Source: Pomphorhynchus laevis (taxonomy: Eukaryota > Acanthocephala > Palaeacanthocephala > Echinorhynchida > Pomphorhynchidae). Taken from it: a DNA stretch of 64,000 bases. A program made the translations under genes and the position numbers. The notes beneath the pieces were generated by a model. That model was not told where the DNA came from. It ran no database searches and saw only the letters and a list, made by a program, of their open reading frames with translations. Of the stretch, positions 32,552 through 43,939 are shown piece by piece; positions within the stretch are counted from its first letter, which is position 1, and every line of letters begins with the position of its first letter. The DNA is taken from positions 1 to 64,000 of the forward strand of contig WNNJ02000357.1 in assembly GCA_012934845.2 (NCBI GenBank), written 5' to 3'.

Positions 32552-33119
32552 ATTGAAGACTTATCAACTGCATTGTTACTTTCCCAACCAGTATACGGTT
32601 AGGTTTATTTAAATGAGGAGATAATATATAAAGGCTGACGGATAAAGAAGACAATAAAGTTTTCTCAAAATAGTCAAACTTAATAAACTGCATGGATTTC
32701 GTTGCTGGTGAAATATATATAATATCTTTTAGATATATCAAATAGAGTTCAGGTGGATATGATCATCAAGTGAAAAATCTCCCGCGAACAGATGACTGAC
32801 AATAATACAATAAAATATATCAGCAATTTGCAAAAATTTCCAAGTCTTTTAAATCACCCTGTTCACAGTTTGAAAGTGACACGTTATACCTATGAATAAA
32901 ATTCATAGGTATATCAACACGATATACCTATGAATAAAATACAGACTTGAGGAATAAACTAAATTTTGCATATTGAATACAATAATTCAAATCGTCAAAA
33001 TATGTTGAAATCTATAAAGGCGTTGTCTTATTATTTATTTATGAACATACCGTACGGTAAAATGTGAAGTACCAAAAGAAACATCCTATTTTGCCGGAGG
33101 AAAATTTGGACTATTTACT
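32552..33119. other. AT-rich stretch without gene
   Basis: No supported coding region was found. A palindrome and a third copy of its arm lie at 32885-32940, listed separately. Confidence 0.55.
32885..32940. repeat. 12-bp palindrome plus a direct copy of its arm
   Basis: tatacctatgaa (32885-32896), loop taaaa, ttcataggtata (32902-32913) form a perfect hairpin. The arm and loop then recur directly at 32923-32939. Confidence 0.9.
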
Positions 33120-34260
33120 TGACATTTTAATTTACATTAAAATTTCTATAAAATATCACTAGTCCACCGAAAGGCGATAAAAACATCTACACGGATTACG
33201 ACATGATAATAAGAACAGCTAATAAATGAGTAGAATAGTTAACCGGATATAACGTTAAATATGGGAAGAAGCAAATCGTCAACTGATCTATTGTGAGTGT
33301 CCCCAAACTACAGGTAGATAGTATAACTTCGAATTTTAAAAGGGATTTACACAACCTTCTGTTGGATTACGAATTGAGAAAGGAACTCAAAGTAACTAAT
33401 GACACTGCAAGTCGGTTGTTTATGTTGCCAAATATATATCAAAGGGTACATCCTGTAACAGGTATACATTGATGATCAATTGTGAAAAACTTACAGATAG
33501 AGCGTCCAAACATTCACATTCACAATTACCAAAATTAAAAACTCAAATCTTACATTTCCAGAATAAACGATTTGTTGCGAGAATTTGACGATTAAAAATG
33601 TAGCTGATTTGTCATATATCATCGCAAGTTTTGAATGTCACCTCGATGCACATATAAATTGAAAATGTGGAATGCGTCTGAAGTAAAGTGTCTTCTAAAA
33701 TCTTGTTGCTTGCTGATTTGAACAGAATATGTCGTCAGCTGTTAGTACATTTGCTAAAATGCAATGTTATTTAGTTTAATCAAAGGCATTCCATCCAAAT
33801 CATTGCCACTGTAATTGGTGCTTCGTAGCACAAGCTTACGCAAAGATTAATGCTGAAATTTGAGAGGAATTTATTAAATATGAGAAAGTCAAACCGATAG
33901 TATGGATACGATACATTTATGCTATATTGTTGGTGGTTTGGCTATTAAACATCTATTATCTCAAGGAATTCGTCGCTAGACTAGAAGGATCATCATTGAA
34001 CCTTATTTTGGTTATTTTGAGTGATTTTTCAAATTTAGTATTTCTGGACACCAACATATTCAGGAATGAAAATCAAATAGTGCAAACAACTATTCATCGT
34101 AGCAACGATGCAAAAAGTTACATATTGAATGCAAGCAGTAGTCATTCACCCAAATTAAAAAATAAATATAATATATAACAAATTCCTATTAAATATGCTT
34201 GCGCTGCGACCCTTTAACATTATGCCACGTGAAAGTAAAATCGAACTTCTTCAGATGATG
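33120..34260 (+). mobile_element. Family E3: decayed Penelope-like reverse transcriptase
   Basis: On the plus strand, scattered pieces in several frames resemble a Penelope reverse transcriptase: TASRLFMLPNIYQRVHP (about 33,405-33,455; usually a YGLPKIHK block), and FLDTNIFRNENQIVQTTIHRS near 34,040-34,110. NASSSHSPKLKNKYNI follows near 34,130-34,175, then IPIKYA. The palm Asp pair is not recognisable. At least four frame interruptions show it is old. Confidence 0.55.
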
Positions 34261-34261
34261 T

Positions 34262-34765
34262 GATATCCATCTTTAATAATCTCACGTTTTTACCTTCACG
34301 ATTACATAGACGGAAAACCTTCTTGACTTTAAGTCTTTTAGCAATTTCTTCCTCTTCCTCTTTAACATAGTTTATATAATTGAACGCACAGCGGAAACAT
34401 AATCGTCTAATTGATCTTGAGGAGTGAAATAACTTGATTTAGATATATTAGCGAATATCACACATCTTGATCGATCATAATTTATTCGTTGTTTTTCCAC
34501 ACTCACTGTTGAAATCTTATTAGCCCCGAAAACAGAACCACTATAAGTATTGCTCAAATTATTCGAACGTGGCAATATGTGATTGTGCACTGTGTATGGA
34601 ATATGCTCGTTCTCTCGGACACAATTGTTTATCTGAATATGTTTAGAGTTTCTATTCGTCTCAACATTGTCAAATTTCAGGACAGAACATATAATATCAT
34701 TTTGAAATATATCCGAAGCCGTATTCGTTGATTGATACTGATTTCTAACAGACTAATTGTTATTG
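34262..34765 (-). mobile_element. Family A10: LINE ORF1 fragment
   Basis: This minus-strand piece shows the ORF1 core, YDRSRCVIFANISKSS (about 34,475-34,430) and QDQLDDYVSAVRSI. After a frame change it reads KRLKVKKVFRLCNREGKNVRLLKM (about 34,340-34,275). It matches VILANVPES ... ALFRLGK ... PRLLKAVF of A5. The Cys module and the ORF1 end are missing. Confidence 0.68.
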
Positions 34766-34824
34766 ATGGCACGTGGAGAGAAGGTTCGCGAATGATATCT
34801 AACAGTAAGTGGAGTATTAACTAA

Positions 34825-35715
34825 TACTTTCGAGCAGGTCACTCTACCACAACCAATCTTCTGTTGGCTCATGAAAGATGGCTTTCTTTGAAATCTGAGG
34901 GTGTAGATATCCACATTATTTTTGTCGACCTCTCGAAAGCGTTAGACACCGTACCTCACGATTATCTTATCCGAACTTTTCGGCATTACTCTGTTCTCTC
35001 ACCCCTCTTGTTCACGTTGTATGTAAGTGAGTTTCCTAATGTAATCCATTTGCCATCTCTGATGTATGCTGACGACTTAAAAATATGGAACCAAATTACA
35101 TCGTAATTGGATGTTGACTATGTTCAGTCTGATCTCTACATGATACACTCGTGAGCACATATTCATGGGATCAGATTAAACGTAGCCAAATGTGCTCATA
35201 TGCATATTGGCCGACGTTTCCCGGATACACAATATTATATTGGAGGAGTGATGATCCAGAAAGTCGAAAAGTTCACTGACTTTGGTGTGGTGATAACATC
35301 CGACCTGAAGACCATCTCTCACAACGTGACTCTTGCATCCTGCCTATTCTGAAATATGCATCTTTTGCAGCATATCCTACTTCAAAATGTGATCGTAAAG
35401 TTCTCGAAAAGCCTTTGAGATGGGATTCCGAACGTGTGCGGGGCTATTCAATGTCCCCTATGCAGAGCGTATGCGTAAATTAGGAATACAGACAATCGAG
35501 TACGGCCAGTGTTGAGAGCGACTTGACACTGGTTTACAACGTATTTATGTCCAGTGGTTATCCGTGCACATATGTTCTATCTGTGTGAACTCGACTTAAT
35601 CTGAGAAGACATAAACGTTGCTTGTCGCGGAAATACACGTCTTTTCATTTCTCCGCAGTGTTTAGCAGCCGCGTTGTTCATATGTGGAACTTAAAAAAGT
35701 TTGAAATCTAAAGTA
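34825..35715 (+). mobile_element. Family A11: LINE reverse transcriptase with internal deletion
   Basis: On the plus strand STTTNLLLAHERW, IFVDLSKALDTVPHDYL (motif A, about 34,918-34,965), SVLSPLLFTLYVSEF (end of motif B) and YADDLKIW (motif C, about 35,065-35,090) lie too close together. About 35 residues, including the GVPQG of motif B, are deleted between A and B. Downstream pieces (LNVAKCAHMHIG, FTDFGVVI, VVHMWN) are interrupted by stops. Confidence 0.75.
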
Positions 35716-36004
35716 AATACAAGCTTAAACATACACTAATATACAATCTGAAATACATACAACTAACGACTTGAGAAGGCTCCGACGGCTGCTTTGACGG
35801 CTGCACTTAAAAAATTGTTAAGCTATTCTAACTACAAGATAAAATACTCAATTCCCGAAGAAACTAAAAAAAAACCTAAAAAACCTAAAGAAGAACCTAA
35901 ATTAGAAGAACCTAAACCTAAAAACCTATACCAGAAGAACCTACACAATCTTTATTGAAATCTACACAAGATACTTTACTCTGATAAAGTCTGAATATAC
36001 ATTC
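35716..36004. other. spacer with a Lys/Pro/Glu-coding low-complexity run
   Basis: From about 35,855 to 35,945 an A-rich run made of cctaaa and gaagaa words reads in one plus frame as a K/P/E repeat (KKPKKPKEEPKLEEPKPK). No larger protein can be built around it. It immediately precedes the A12 element. Confidence 0.5.
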
Positions 36005-36009
36005 ATATA

Positions 36010-37153
36010 ATGGTCAAACAGAGGAAGACTACAAAGCGAGGTGATGCTGCCAAGTTTGTGGATTATCAGGTTCGGTGTTCAAGTGAAGATTGTCATGTGT
36101 GGACAAGTGTTTCAGTTCCCGAAGAAAAGAAAACAGCTCTGTCTAATGCATCTTTCTACTGCGGGTACTGCTGCGCATCTTTGATAAATGATTTGAAGAC
36201 GGAATCTACCCCCTTGGTTGTCGGTCAGTCGAGTTGTAATTCTCTTGGACCCATATCAGCTCCACCAATTCCAAAAAGCATAAGTGCCGGTCAAAGTAAG
36301 GAAGTTCTTATTTCCAAATCTACTAAGAATGTTGAAAATTCCAGTCATAGTGATGGAAGCTATTCTAACTCTATATATCCCTCCTCAAGTCTTAACTCTA
36401 TATATCCCTCCTCAAGTCTTGCAAATAATCCAATGAATATAGATTTAACTGTAGAGGGTGAGACTGTAGCCATGGATGTTCCAGTGCATTTAGCTGGTGT
36501 TACCAATGATGAAAATACATATTGTCAGGTTTTAAATCATGGTCATATGTCTGATAATGGGACTCAAAAAGAAGGAACAAGCGTCATTGAAAAGTCAACA
36601 TACACTATCCGCAGTTTCACGTGACAGTCTCGAATTGCAAATTGGTAATAATAGGAAACACACCGCTGATCGATGTAGATCTGTTATTCTGGCCAATGTA
36701 AGAGAATCTTTATTTGAGAACGCACAAGTACGTCTTAACGAGGACGTCCAGAGTGTGAGATTTATATTGACGCAGGTACTTGGTTCTTGCAATGTGGATA
36801 TTGTCAAACGTGTTAAACTCGTTGCATTATTTCAACTGGGTAAGCGTGATAAACTTAGTAATAGACCGCGTTTACTCAAGGCCGTATTTAGGGCGCAGTC
36901 GCATGCGGAGTTAATTATTCGTAATTCATATCGTTTAAAATGATCCCATGTTAGTGTCTTGAAAGATCTTGACGCTCTTCAAAGGGAGAAATTGTCTCAA
37001 GCTAAGAAAGAACTTGCATCTCGTGTTGCACTTGGTGAGAGCAATCTATGTGTGCAAAATTTTCAAGTAGTGAGGCGACGCATTCGAAACAGTTGGTCCC
37101 CACTAGATGTATCGCCTCTCGTGAATGTGGAGGGTTTTGGCAAGGTCTTATAG
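36010..37153 (+). pseudogene. ORF1 of A12
   Basis: The start is a basic MVKQRKTTKRG, then the Cys module (RCSSEDCHVWTSV, FYCGYCCASL; about residues 22-60) and a Ser-rich linker with a perfect 27-bp duplication. In the next frames come the RRM-like core (CRSVILANVRESLFENAQ, LVALFQLGKRD, RPRLLKAVF), then DLDALQREKLSQAKKELASR and NFQVVRRRIRNSW. Two interruptions are seen: a frame change around 36,580-36,620 and a stop at 36,941-36,943. The Cys module suggests a small zinc-binding fold, but its family is not certain. Confidence 0.82.
36367..36420. repeat. perfect 27-bp tandem duplication in LINE ORF1
   Basis: aactctatatatccctcc... occurs at 36367-36393 and again at 36394-36420 with no difference. 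It gives NSIYPSSSL twice in frame. Confidence 0.93.
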
Positions 37154-40065
37154 CATATAAGTGCCTAGCTGATTTGGGATCTGGAGTGTGTCAGATTGCT
37201 AGAGATGATATTACTACTCGCACTGGTGTGAATAAAAGTCATAGTATATTTTATTGTAATGTTCGGAGCTTGTTACAGAAAGTCGATGAGCTAAAGTTTA
37301 GGATCGAGTCTGTTAATCCAATTATAGCTGGTATTACATAATCTTGGCTTAAATTGTGATGTATCCGATGCTGAGGTATCCATCCCAGGCTATTCTTTGT
37401 TCCGTAGTGATCGGATAGGGGGTAGGGGTGGTGGCGTAGCTCTCTTTATGAGAGACGAAGTTAAGGTGCGTGTTTTGAGTAAGTCGTCTATTGATAGAGT
37501 TGAGAGTTTGTGGTGTCAGGTGAAGTTTGATAACAGCTCACCCATCATACTGGGTCTTGTGTATCGTGCTCCTAAGGCAATATCTAAGAAACTCATTGAA
37601 GATATAGAGTTGTATACGCGAGGAGATTGTGATACTGTGATAATTGGGGATCTGAATATGCCAGATGTTGAATGGACTTCGAATACGGTTCTTCCTACTT
37701 GTTGATAGTGAATCTTGTGACCTTATGCAGTGTTTTACTTATTGTGGTCTTGCTCAATTTGCCGATGTACATACTCGCTTTTCAAGTTGTAGTTCTTCCC
37801 TTCGTGATCTTTGCCTATCGACAAACAGTCAATTAATCAGTAGTATCCAATATGATTATCCTGTTGGTTTGTCTGATCACTGTGTAGTTAAAGTTTTGCT
37901 AAATATACAAATGAGGGTGTTTCATCATGCTCGGTACAAACGTCAGATTAATGTCTTTCGGGCGTACTATGATGTTATTACATCAAAGCTGCATAGAGTA
38001 AGTTGGCCTGATCCGGCTGTTGTCGGAGTTGACGAGGCCTGGAATCATTTTCGCGTGACGCTTTATTCTCTAATGGTAAAATTCTCACCTTTGAAGTCTA
38101 AGACTAGTCGGAAAAGCGCTCGTTGGTTTGATACTGAGCTGGCTACTGCGATGAAGGCTCGTGACTTCAGTTTCAAATGCTTTAAGGGTGGGTTTTGTGA
38201 ATATGGTGTTTATAAGCAGGCGAGAAATTTCTTCAATTCTTTAAAGCGACATAAGCGCTATTTATTTGAAAATGGTCTAGCTCATAGTTGTAGACATGAT
38301 CTAAAAGCTCTCTTTATATGTGAATAGTAGTAGGAACGCTAATAAAACAATTGGCCAATATTTTGATAGCGTTATTGAAGACGACCTTGCTGAGATGTTC
38401 TCAAGGCATTTTTACTTGGACAAAGAGACTACAAACGAGTATTCTGAACCTATCCAGAACAGTGAGACGATAAGAGGTGCTAGTGTTTCATATCCTAGTT
38501 TAGACATAGCTAATTTGATAACTCATGAGAAAGTTTTAGCTGAACTGCATCGTCTTAAAGAGACAAACTCCAAAGGTGCTGATTTGTTACCTTCGATATA
38601 TCTTCGTCGAATAGCAGACTCAATATATACACCACTTTGTAACATATTTCGACAATCTATTATTGATACGACTCTTCCAAAAGAGTGGAAACAATCGATC
38701 ATTCACCCCATCTTCAAAAAGGGTGATAGATCTTCAGTAGACAATTACAGGCCAGTAAGTATTACTTGCTTATGTTGTAGAATGTTAGAGCGAATTATAC
38801 ACGGTTATATGGTCAAGTTTTATAGTGAGAATAATGTAATAGCTTCTGAGCAACATGGTTTCCGTAAGGGTTATTCGACAGTTACTAATCTACTCGCAGC
38901 CCATCTTGATTGGTCAGCTAATAAAGCCGTATCCATCGCTACTTACATCCTATTCTTAGATTTCTCTAAGGCATTTGACAGAGGAGACCATAGATTCCTC
39001 CTTAATAAACTAGAGAAAAGTGTCATTCAATTTTTGCTTGGTTAGATGGATTGAATCGTTTTTAAGCAATCGTAGTTATTGTGTGCATGTAGATAATTTT
39101 TACTCTTCTTCGCGGCCATGTAATATAGGGGTGCCTCAAGGTTCAGTATTGGGTCCATTGTTATTTAGTGTCTACATCAACGATCTCCCGGAATTTATTG
39201 ATTCTCGGATGCTTTTATATGCAGACGATTTGAAAATCTGGCGGGCAATTCGTTCACCCAATGATATAGTTAAACTGCAACGGGATATCGATGAAGTCGA
39301 AAATTGGGCTCAGCTCAATAGGTTGATTGTAAATATATCAAAAAGCAAACATTTACATGTTCGTGGCGGAAATGCTCAATCTTCAGCTAATTATAGCTTT
39401 CAAAGCAGTGATATAGAACGAGTGAACAAATATAAGGACTTGGGAGTGTGGATAAACAGTGATTTGAGTACCGTCACACATACTGAACATGCTTGTTCAA
39501 ATGCGTTGGGGATAATCGGTCAACTTCGACGCACTTTCATTGCACTCAATCAATTTGCCCTACGTCCGCTAATCTTTGCTCATGTGTTGAGCCGTCTTCT
39601 ATATGCTGCGCCGTGTGTGTATCCCCAAAATTCAAAAGAACATATTAGTTCAGAGAGTGTACTTCATAGAGCTACCAAGCTAGCACCGCAACTGAAATTT
39701 TTGTCGTACCCTGATCGATTAAAAGCACTTAGACTTGAGACTGTCACGTGGACTCGCCGGTACATCGATATGAGTATGGTCTGGCAAATTCTTAATGATT
39801 TGGATCATCCACTTCGAGATTGTCTTCATTTGCGCTCATCCAATATCCTCCGAGGCCATGGTTTAACCCTGCGACGTGAAAGGATAAGAAAATCACGAGC
39901 TGTCCAATTTGATCGGCGAGTTGTATCTCTGTGGAATAGGCTTGGAGAGTCAACAGTGTGCAGTAGCAATATCAACGAATTCAAAAAGAAATTACGGATG
40001 GAGGATGCCATGGGAAAGCTGCTTTTCCGTATTTGTGATACTTTTATTATATTTTCTTTTTTTTC
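37048..40065 (+). pseudogene. ORF2 of A12 (APE + reverse transcriptase), broken
   Basis: APE blocks are YCNVRSLLQKVDEL, GGRGGGVALFMRD, YRAP and IGDLNMPDVEW, then after a frame change LSDHCVVKV (37,260-37,910). The linker has WFDTELATAMKARDF. RT blocks are VDNYRPVSITCLCC, FLDFSKAFDRGDH (motif A), [21 protein letters not shown] (motif B) and YADDLKIWRAI (motif C). The C-terminus carries LRGHGLTLRRERI and LWNRLGES. The ORF1 end and ORF2 start overlap, as in A5. About four frame interruptions break it (near 37,340, 37,700, 38,325 and 39,040). All but the first are single shifts that leave the motifs intact. Confidence 0.9.
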
Positions 40066-40132
40066 CGCGGTGAACCAGCCAATTAAGCCATGCTTTTATG
40101 TGCTGTTGAAACATTAATAATAATAACAGCCT

Positions 40133-40345
40133 TCCAATAGAAATTGTGATGGCCACTACTCGTAAGACTTTTAAGGCTCTCCTTAAAAGCAAGTTGAAGG
40201 GCAATATGGACGCGCTCTCAATTTTTCTTTGACTGTCGTTTTTGTCTTTGTTTTTATTTTCTTTATATTCCCTTTTTCACATATTGTGATGTTCTTGTAT
40301 GTACTCGCGCGCTCTTTTGGTGGTCTATAGTAATAAAAACTAACA
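40133..40345 (+). mobile_element. LINE 3' end fragment (A13)
   Basis: Right after the A12 tail comes another 5'-truncated end. It contains LPIEIVMATTRKTFKALLKSKL with a stop near 40,231, a T-rich UTR and a tail with tactcgcgcgctcttttgg and aataaaaact. It resembles a different family A subfamily, and the join at 40,132/40,133 shows no spacer. Confidence 0.6.
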
Positions 40346-40439
40346 GCTGGGCATATTGACTGTCAATTGGTATCATTATCTTCAACAAATTTTTGATGGC
40401 ATCTGATATCATGATCTCCAATAACATTACATCATTAAG

Positions 40440-41735
40440 CATCTCCTTTCCAATCCGCTTTCCGCTCTAATCACTCCACAGAAATCGCATGCTTTTAAGC
40501 TTACAACGATCTACTCATTTCTCGTTACATAGCTTGATATAGTGTTCTTATCTCCCTCGACATCTCATCCACCTTTGACATTGTCGACCACTCCATCCTT
40601 ATTTCTCGCCTTCGTTATGATTACGGCTTTTCTTCCTCATACGTAACATGGTTTGCCTCATATCTATCCGACCGTTCTTTGCGAGTATGTTTAAATCCAT
40701 CATCCTCTCCTCACATCCATATTTTCTGCGGAGTCCCACAAGGTTCAGTGCTAGGTCCCCTGCTTTTCTCTCTTCTACTTGGCGATCTCTCTCCGTTTAT
40801 CAAACCTTACTCCTTTAAGGTCATGCAATACACCAATGAAATTCTCATATATGCTCATGTACCCGCTCATCGTATACACGATATCGGTATTTCTGCTTCG
40901 AACTGTCTTTCTTCTATCTACAAACGTCTCTCTCATCTTCGTCTCGTTCTAAACCCAGACAAGTTTAAAATAATGTGGATCCTCCCTCGTCAACCTAACA
41001 TATCTCCTCCCCCTGTATCTTTTGCATCATCAATCATTCCCGTGGTCCACAATTCCACTTTCTTAGGATTCAATTTCGATGATTACTTTTCCCTTCAACC
41101 CTTCGTGCGCGACAAGGTCCGCTCGTCTAACTTAATTATCCGTGACATCCTCCGTATCCCCCTTATCGACTTCCGTTTCTGTTTGTCTTTTCTTTCATCT
41201 CTTCTTTTCCCTAAAATCGATTACTGCCTCAGCCTTTTGGCCTATTCTCCAAAATCCATCATCCTACACTTACAACGCATCATCAACTCCGCCGTTCGAC
41301 TGCTCATACGTCTTCGTCGCTTTGACCAAACATCCACATATCTTGCTCAACTCTCCTTGTCTACCATCCACATCCGCATACAACTCTGCCTTCTCGTAAC
41401 TTTTCGTCTCATCGTTGTCGGCTCCCATCGTTCACTATCCTCCCTTTCTTAGACTACACTCATCTCACCTCTCTATCACTGCGTTCCCGTCATTCCCTCG
41501 TACTCTATGTTCCTAATTACTCTAACAACTACGGTCTTCGATCTTTCCTCGTCGTCGCCCTACTCGCCTGGAATCAGCTCCAACTCGACGTCCGCCGCGC
41601 TTTTTTCTTTTATTGCATTCAAGTGCCGCCTCCGTACCCACTTCCTCGACACATGATTTATATTTTTGTTTTTTGTTGTTGTGGTCACGTAAGCCTGCGC
41701 CGGCACGAATTTGCCACGTAAAAATAAAGCGTTTT
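40440..41735 (+). mobile_element. Family B6: L2-like LINE reverse transcriptase, 5'-truncated
   Basis: A plus-strand copy begins at a fingers motif (SAFRSNHST-like, in a broken frame) and runs to the 3' tail (hairpin region 41693-41707). A 257-codon block (40,679-41,452) includes [19 protein letters not shown] (motif B), LNPDKFKIMWILP and FLGFNFDDYFS. Motif C reads QYTNEIL instead of QYADDIL, so both catalytic Asp residues are lost. It is most similar to B4. Confidence 0.85.
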
Positions 41736-42485
41736 TTAAAGCGGAGTCACTGCATTTTGATCATGACCAAATAGTCTGATATTTCTAGTATCCGTTTCGG
41801 GGATGGATTGTACGTATTTATTAACGAAATTAACACTTCCTATTCCTAATTCACAAGTTTTCTGCTCAATTTCTAAACGATTTTGTGACTGACTGTAAAT
41901 TAATATGTAGCTTGTCTATCATTCGATCACATCAGAATCCACAGAAGAATAACTTTGTCGACAAAGAATTTACTATATCATTTGAACAGGCAATCATTGT
42001 CCAAATATTACAGTCAGGTGCGTCACAGCCAACTTGTTGAGATATAAACGATCTTTCTACATCGTCGGATTTTTCCATAATTGACTGTAATTAGACTAAG
42101 AACTTTCGCGGAACTATTAATATTGCAGTGCTTCGATAACGATCTAGTGCTTCGATAATTCTTGAGGTGTTTCGATAATCTTTGTATGTTATTAATGTAT
42201 GTTTTTGTCTCCAAAATGTAAGTAATTTGTCATAATCAAGACTTGTTAAAAAAAAACGAAAAGTCCCAAAGTTGTAAAAAAGTTCTTTTTATTTTTAATA
42301 ATTCGCATACTGTTAAAAACAATGTGTATATCAAGAGAGACAGAGATAAACAGATAAGAAATACCGATAATTAATGCTTTCCATGCGGTTAATTAAGAAG
42401 AAAATAATACTTGTCAATGAAAGATACCACTAATTTTATTAGTTAAATGACACCCCCATGGAATAATAATTCGGAGGCAACAACA
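41736..42485. other. unassigned 750-bp stretch
   Basis: There is no supported gene. Around 42,125-42,182 three imperfect copies of a tgcttcgataa word lie about 20-30 bp apart. The stretch separates the B6 tail from the family C2 element and could include host sequence upstream of the LIM gene. Confidence 0.5.
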
Positions 42486-42489
42486 ACTG

Positions 42490-43900
42490 TTGAACAAAAA
42501 ATTACATTTATTTGAACAAAAACGGCAAACGATAGGTGCGTCGGAGAATCTGACGCACCTTGTCAACCACCTGGCGGGACTAGCACCCTCTGAAGTGGCG
42601 CCTTACATTGCCGGCGCTAACTTGATCGCACTTCCCAAAAAGAACGGGGGTATAAGACCAATTGCCGTTGGCGAAACTCTACGCCGTCTCTGCTCGAAAT
42701 GCATATGTCTCCAACTCCGCAAACGTTTCGCTGGTCTCCTACAACCAACACAACTAGGGGTAGCAACCCCAAACGCAGTGGAAAGGATCGTTCACAACAT
42801 CCGACGAATCCACGAACTTCACGCCAACGACAACAACTGGGCCTGGGCAAAGATCGATCTTTCAAACGCCTTCAACTCATTGTCCAGAGCGCACTTACGA
42901 GCGGCGGTCCGAGAGAACGTCCCGGAGCTCTTGCCATGGTTTGACTTTTCATACAAGTGCAAGGCACCCCTTCGTTTCGGCCCGCAGGACCCTCTCAATT
43001 CATGTGAAGGAGTCCAGCAGGGTGACCCGTTGGGCCATTTCCTCTTCGCTTTGGCCATTAAAAAAACGATTGAACACGTTTCTTCATATCCCTGGAATAA
43101 ACCTCAACATGTGGTACCTGGACGATGGCATAGTTGGCGGGACGCCGTCGGCAATTGCATCCGCACTCGGCTGGCTAGACACGAGTTTCAAGGAGATTAA
43201 ATTGCAGCTAAACTGGCGAAAGACAGAGGTCATCGGCACGCCTGAAGCCATAAGCTCTTGCTTGGCCCTACTATCCGAGGTGGTTTCGGAGAAAACCTAT
43301 GGAAACATGCACTTGTTAGGCATACCCATCGGTGACGAGTCCTTCATAGAAACCCACCTGACAAACGAGATTCTGCCACCGCTAATCCAGACAATCGATG
43401 CAGTAGCCAAGCTGCCAGACCCCCAAGTCGGATACCTCCTACTCAAACACTGCGCTTCCTCGTCCAGGATAAACCACCTTCTCCGTTCAGTTGATCCAAG
43501 GATTACAAAAACGTTTTGTCAGTCATTCGACAGACAAATCGCCAGCGCCTTTCAGAAAATATGCGCGTGTCAACTACACGAAGCAGCGAAATCACAGATG
43601 ACACTCCCAATCCGTCTGGGTGTATTTGGCCTAAGATGCAATGCGGCGCATGTCCAGAGCGCATTTATACATAGCGTGATGCAGGTCGGAGAAAAATACA
43701 GTCTGGATCCTACACTTTTTCCTGGCTATTCAGAGGCATTAGCCACCCTTAGAACCACAGTGGGATCTCACTTCATACCGTCTACGGACGGCGGTCAATC
43801 ATCAACCTCACGCCTGATTGAAAATCTCGCCTCGACACAGCTTATACAATCATCTAGCGAAATGGATCGTGCCCGACTACATGCAGTGTCGTGTCCAAAA
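42490..43900 (+). pseudogene. reverse transcriptase of C2, one frame shift
   Basis: Fingers are seen as LIALPKKNGGIRPIAVGETLRR (about 42,620-42,690). Motif A is WAKIDLSNAFNSLSR (about 42,845-42,890) and motif B is GVQQGDPLGHFLFALAI (about 43,008-43,060). In the next frame motif C is WYLDDGIVGG (about 43,110-43,140), followed by WRKTEVIG and LLGIPIGDESF. YLDDG replaces the YADD of the LINEs and is typical of this retroelement group. The frame changes between motifs B and C. A long conserved C-terminal region runs to about 43,900. Confidence 0.78.
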
Positions 43901-43939
43901 GCTGGGGCTTGGCTTAGTGCTGTACCAAATGCGGCATCT

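Larger units (their letters stand above)
36005..40132 (+). mobile_element. Family A12: full-length CR1/Jockey-group LINE, young but broken
   Basis: A plus-strand copy of about 4.1 kb has an ORF1 with its Cys-rich N-terminus, an ORF2 (APE and RT) and the 3' UTR hairpin (aagc 40085-40088, gctt 40092-40095, in cagc/gctg) followed by aataataataac. It is nearly identical to A2 on the other strand. It is the best guide to the complete structure of this family in the window. Confidence 0.9.

Noticed and set aside
35855-35945. cctaaa-rich run as an interstitial telomere tract
   Set aside because: The words are irregular, mixed with gaagaa, and read as a Lys/Pro/Glu run; there is no regular telomere unit.
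39826-40011. Conserved antisense frame in both A2 and A12 3' ends
   Set aside because: It mirrors the conserved ORF2 C-terminus; its persistence follows from near-identity of the two copies.
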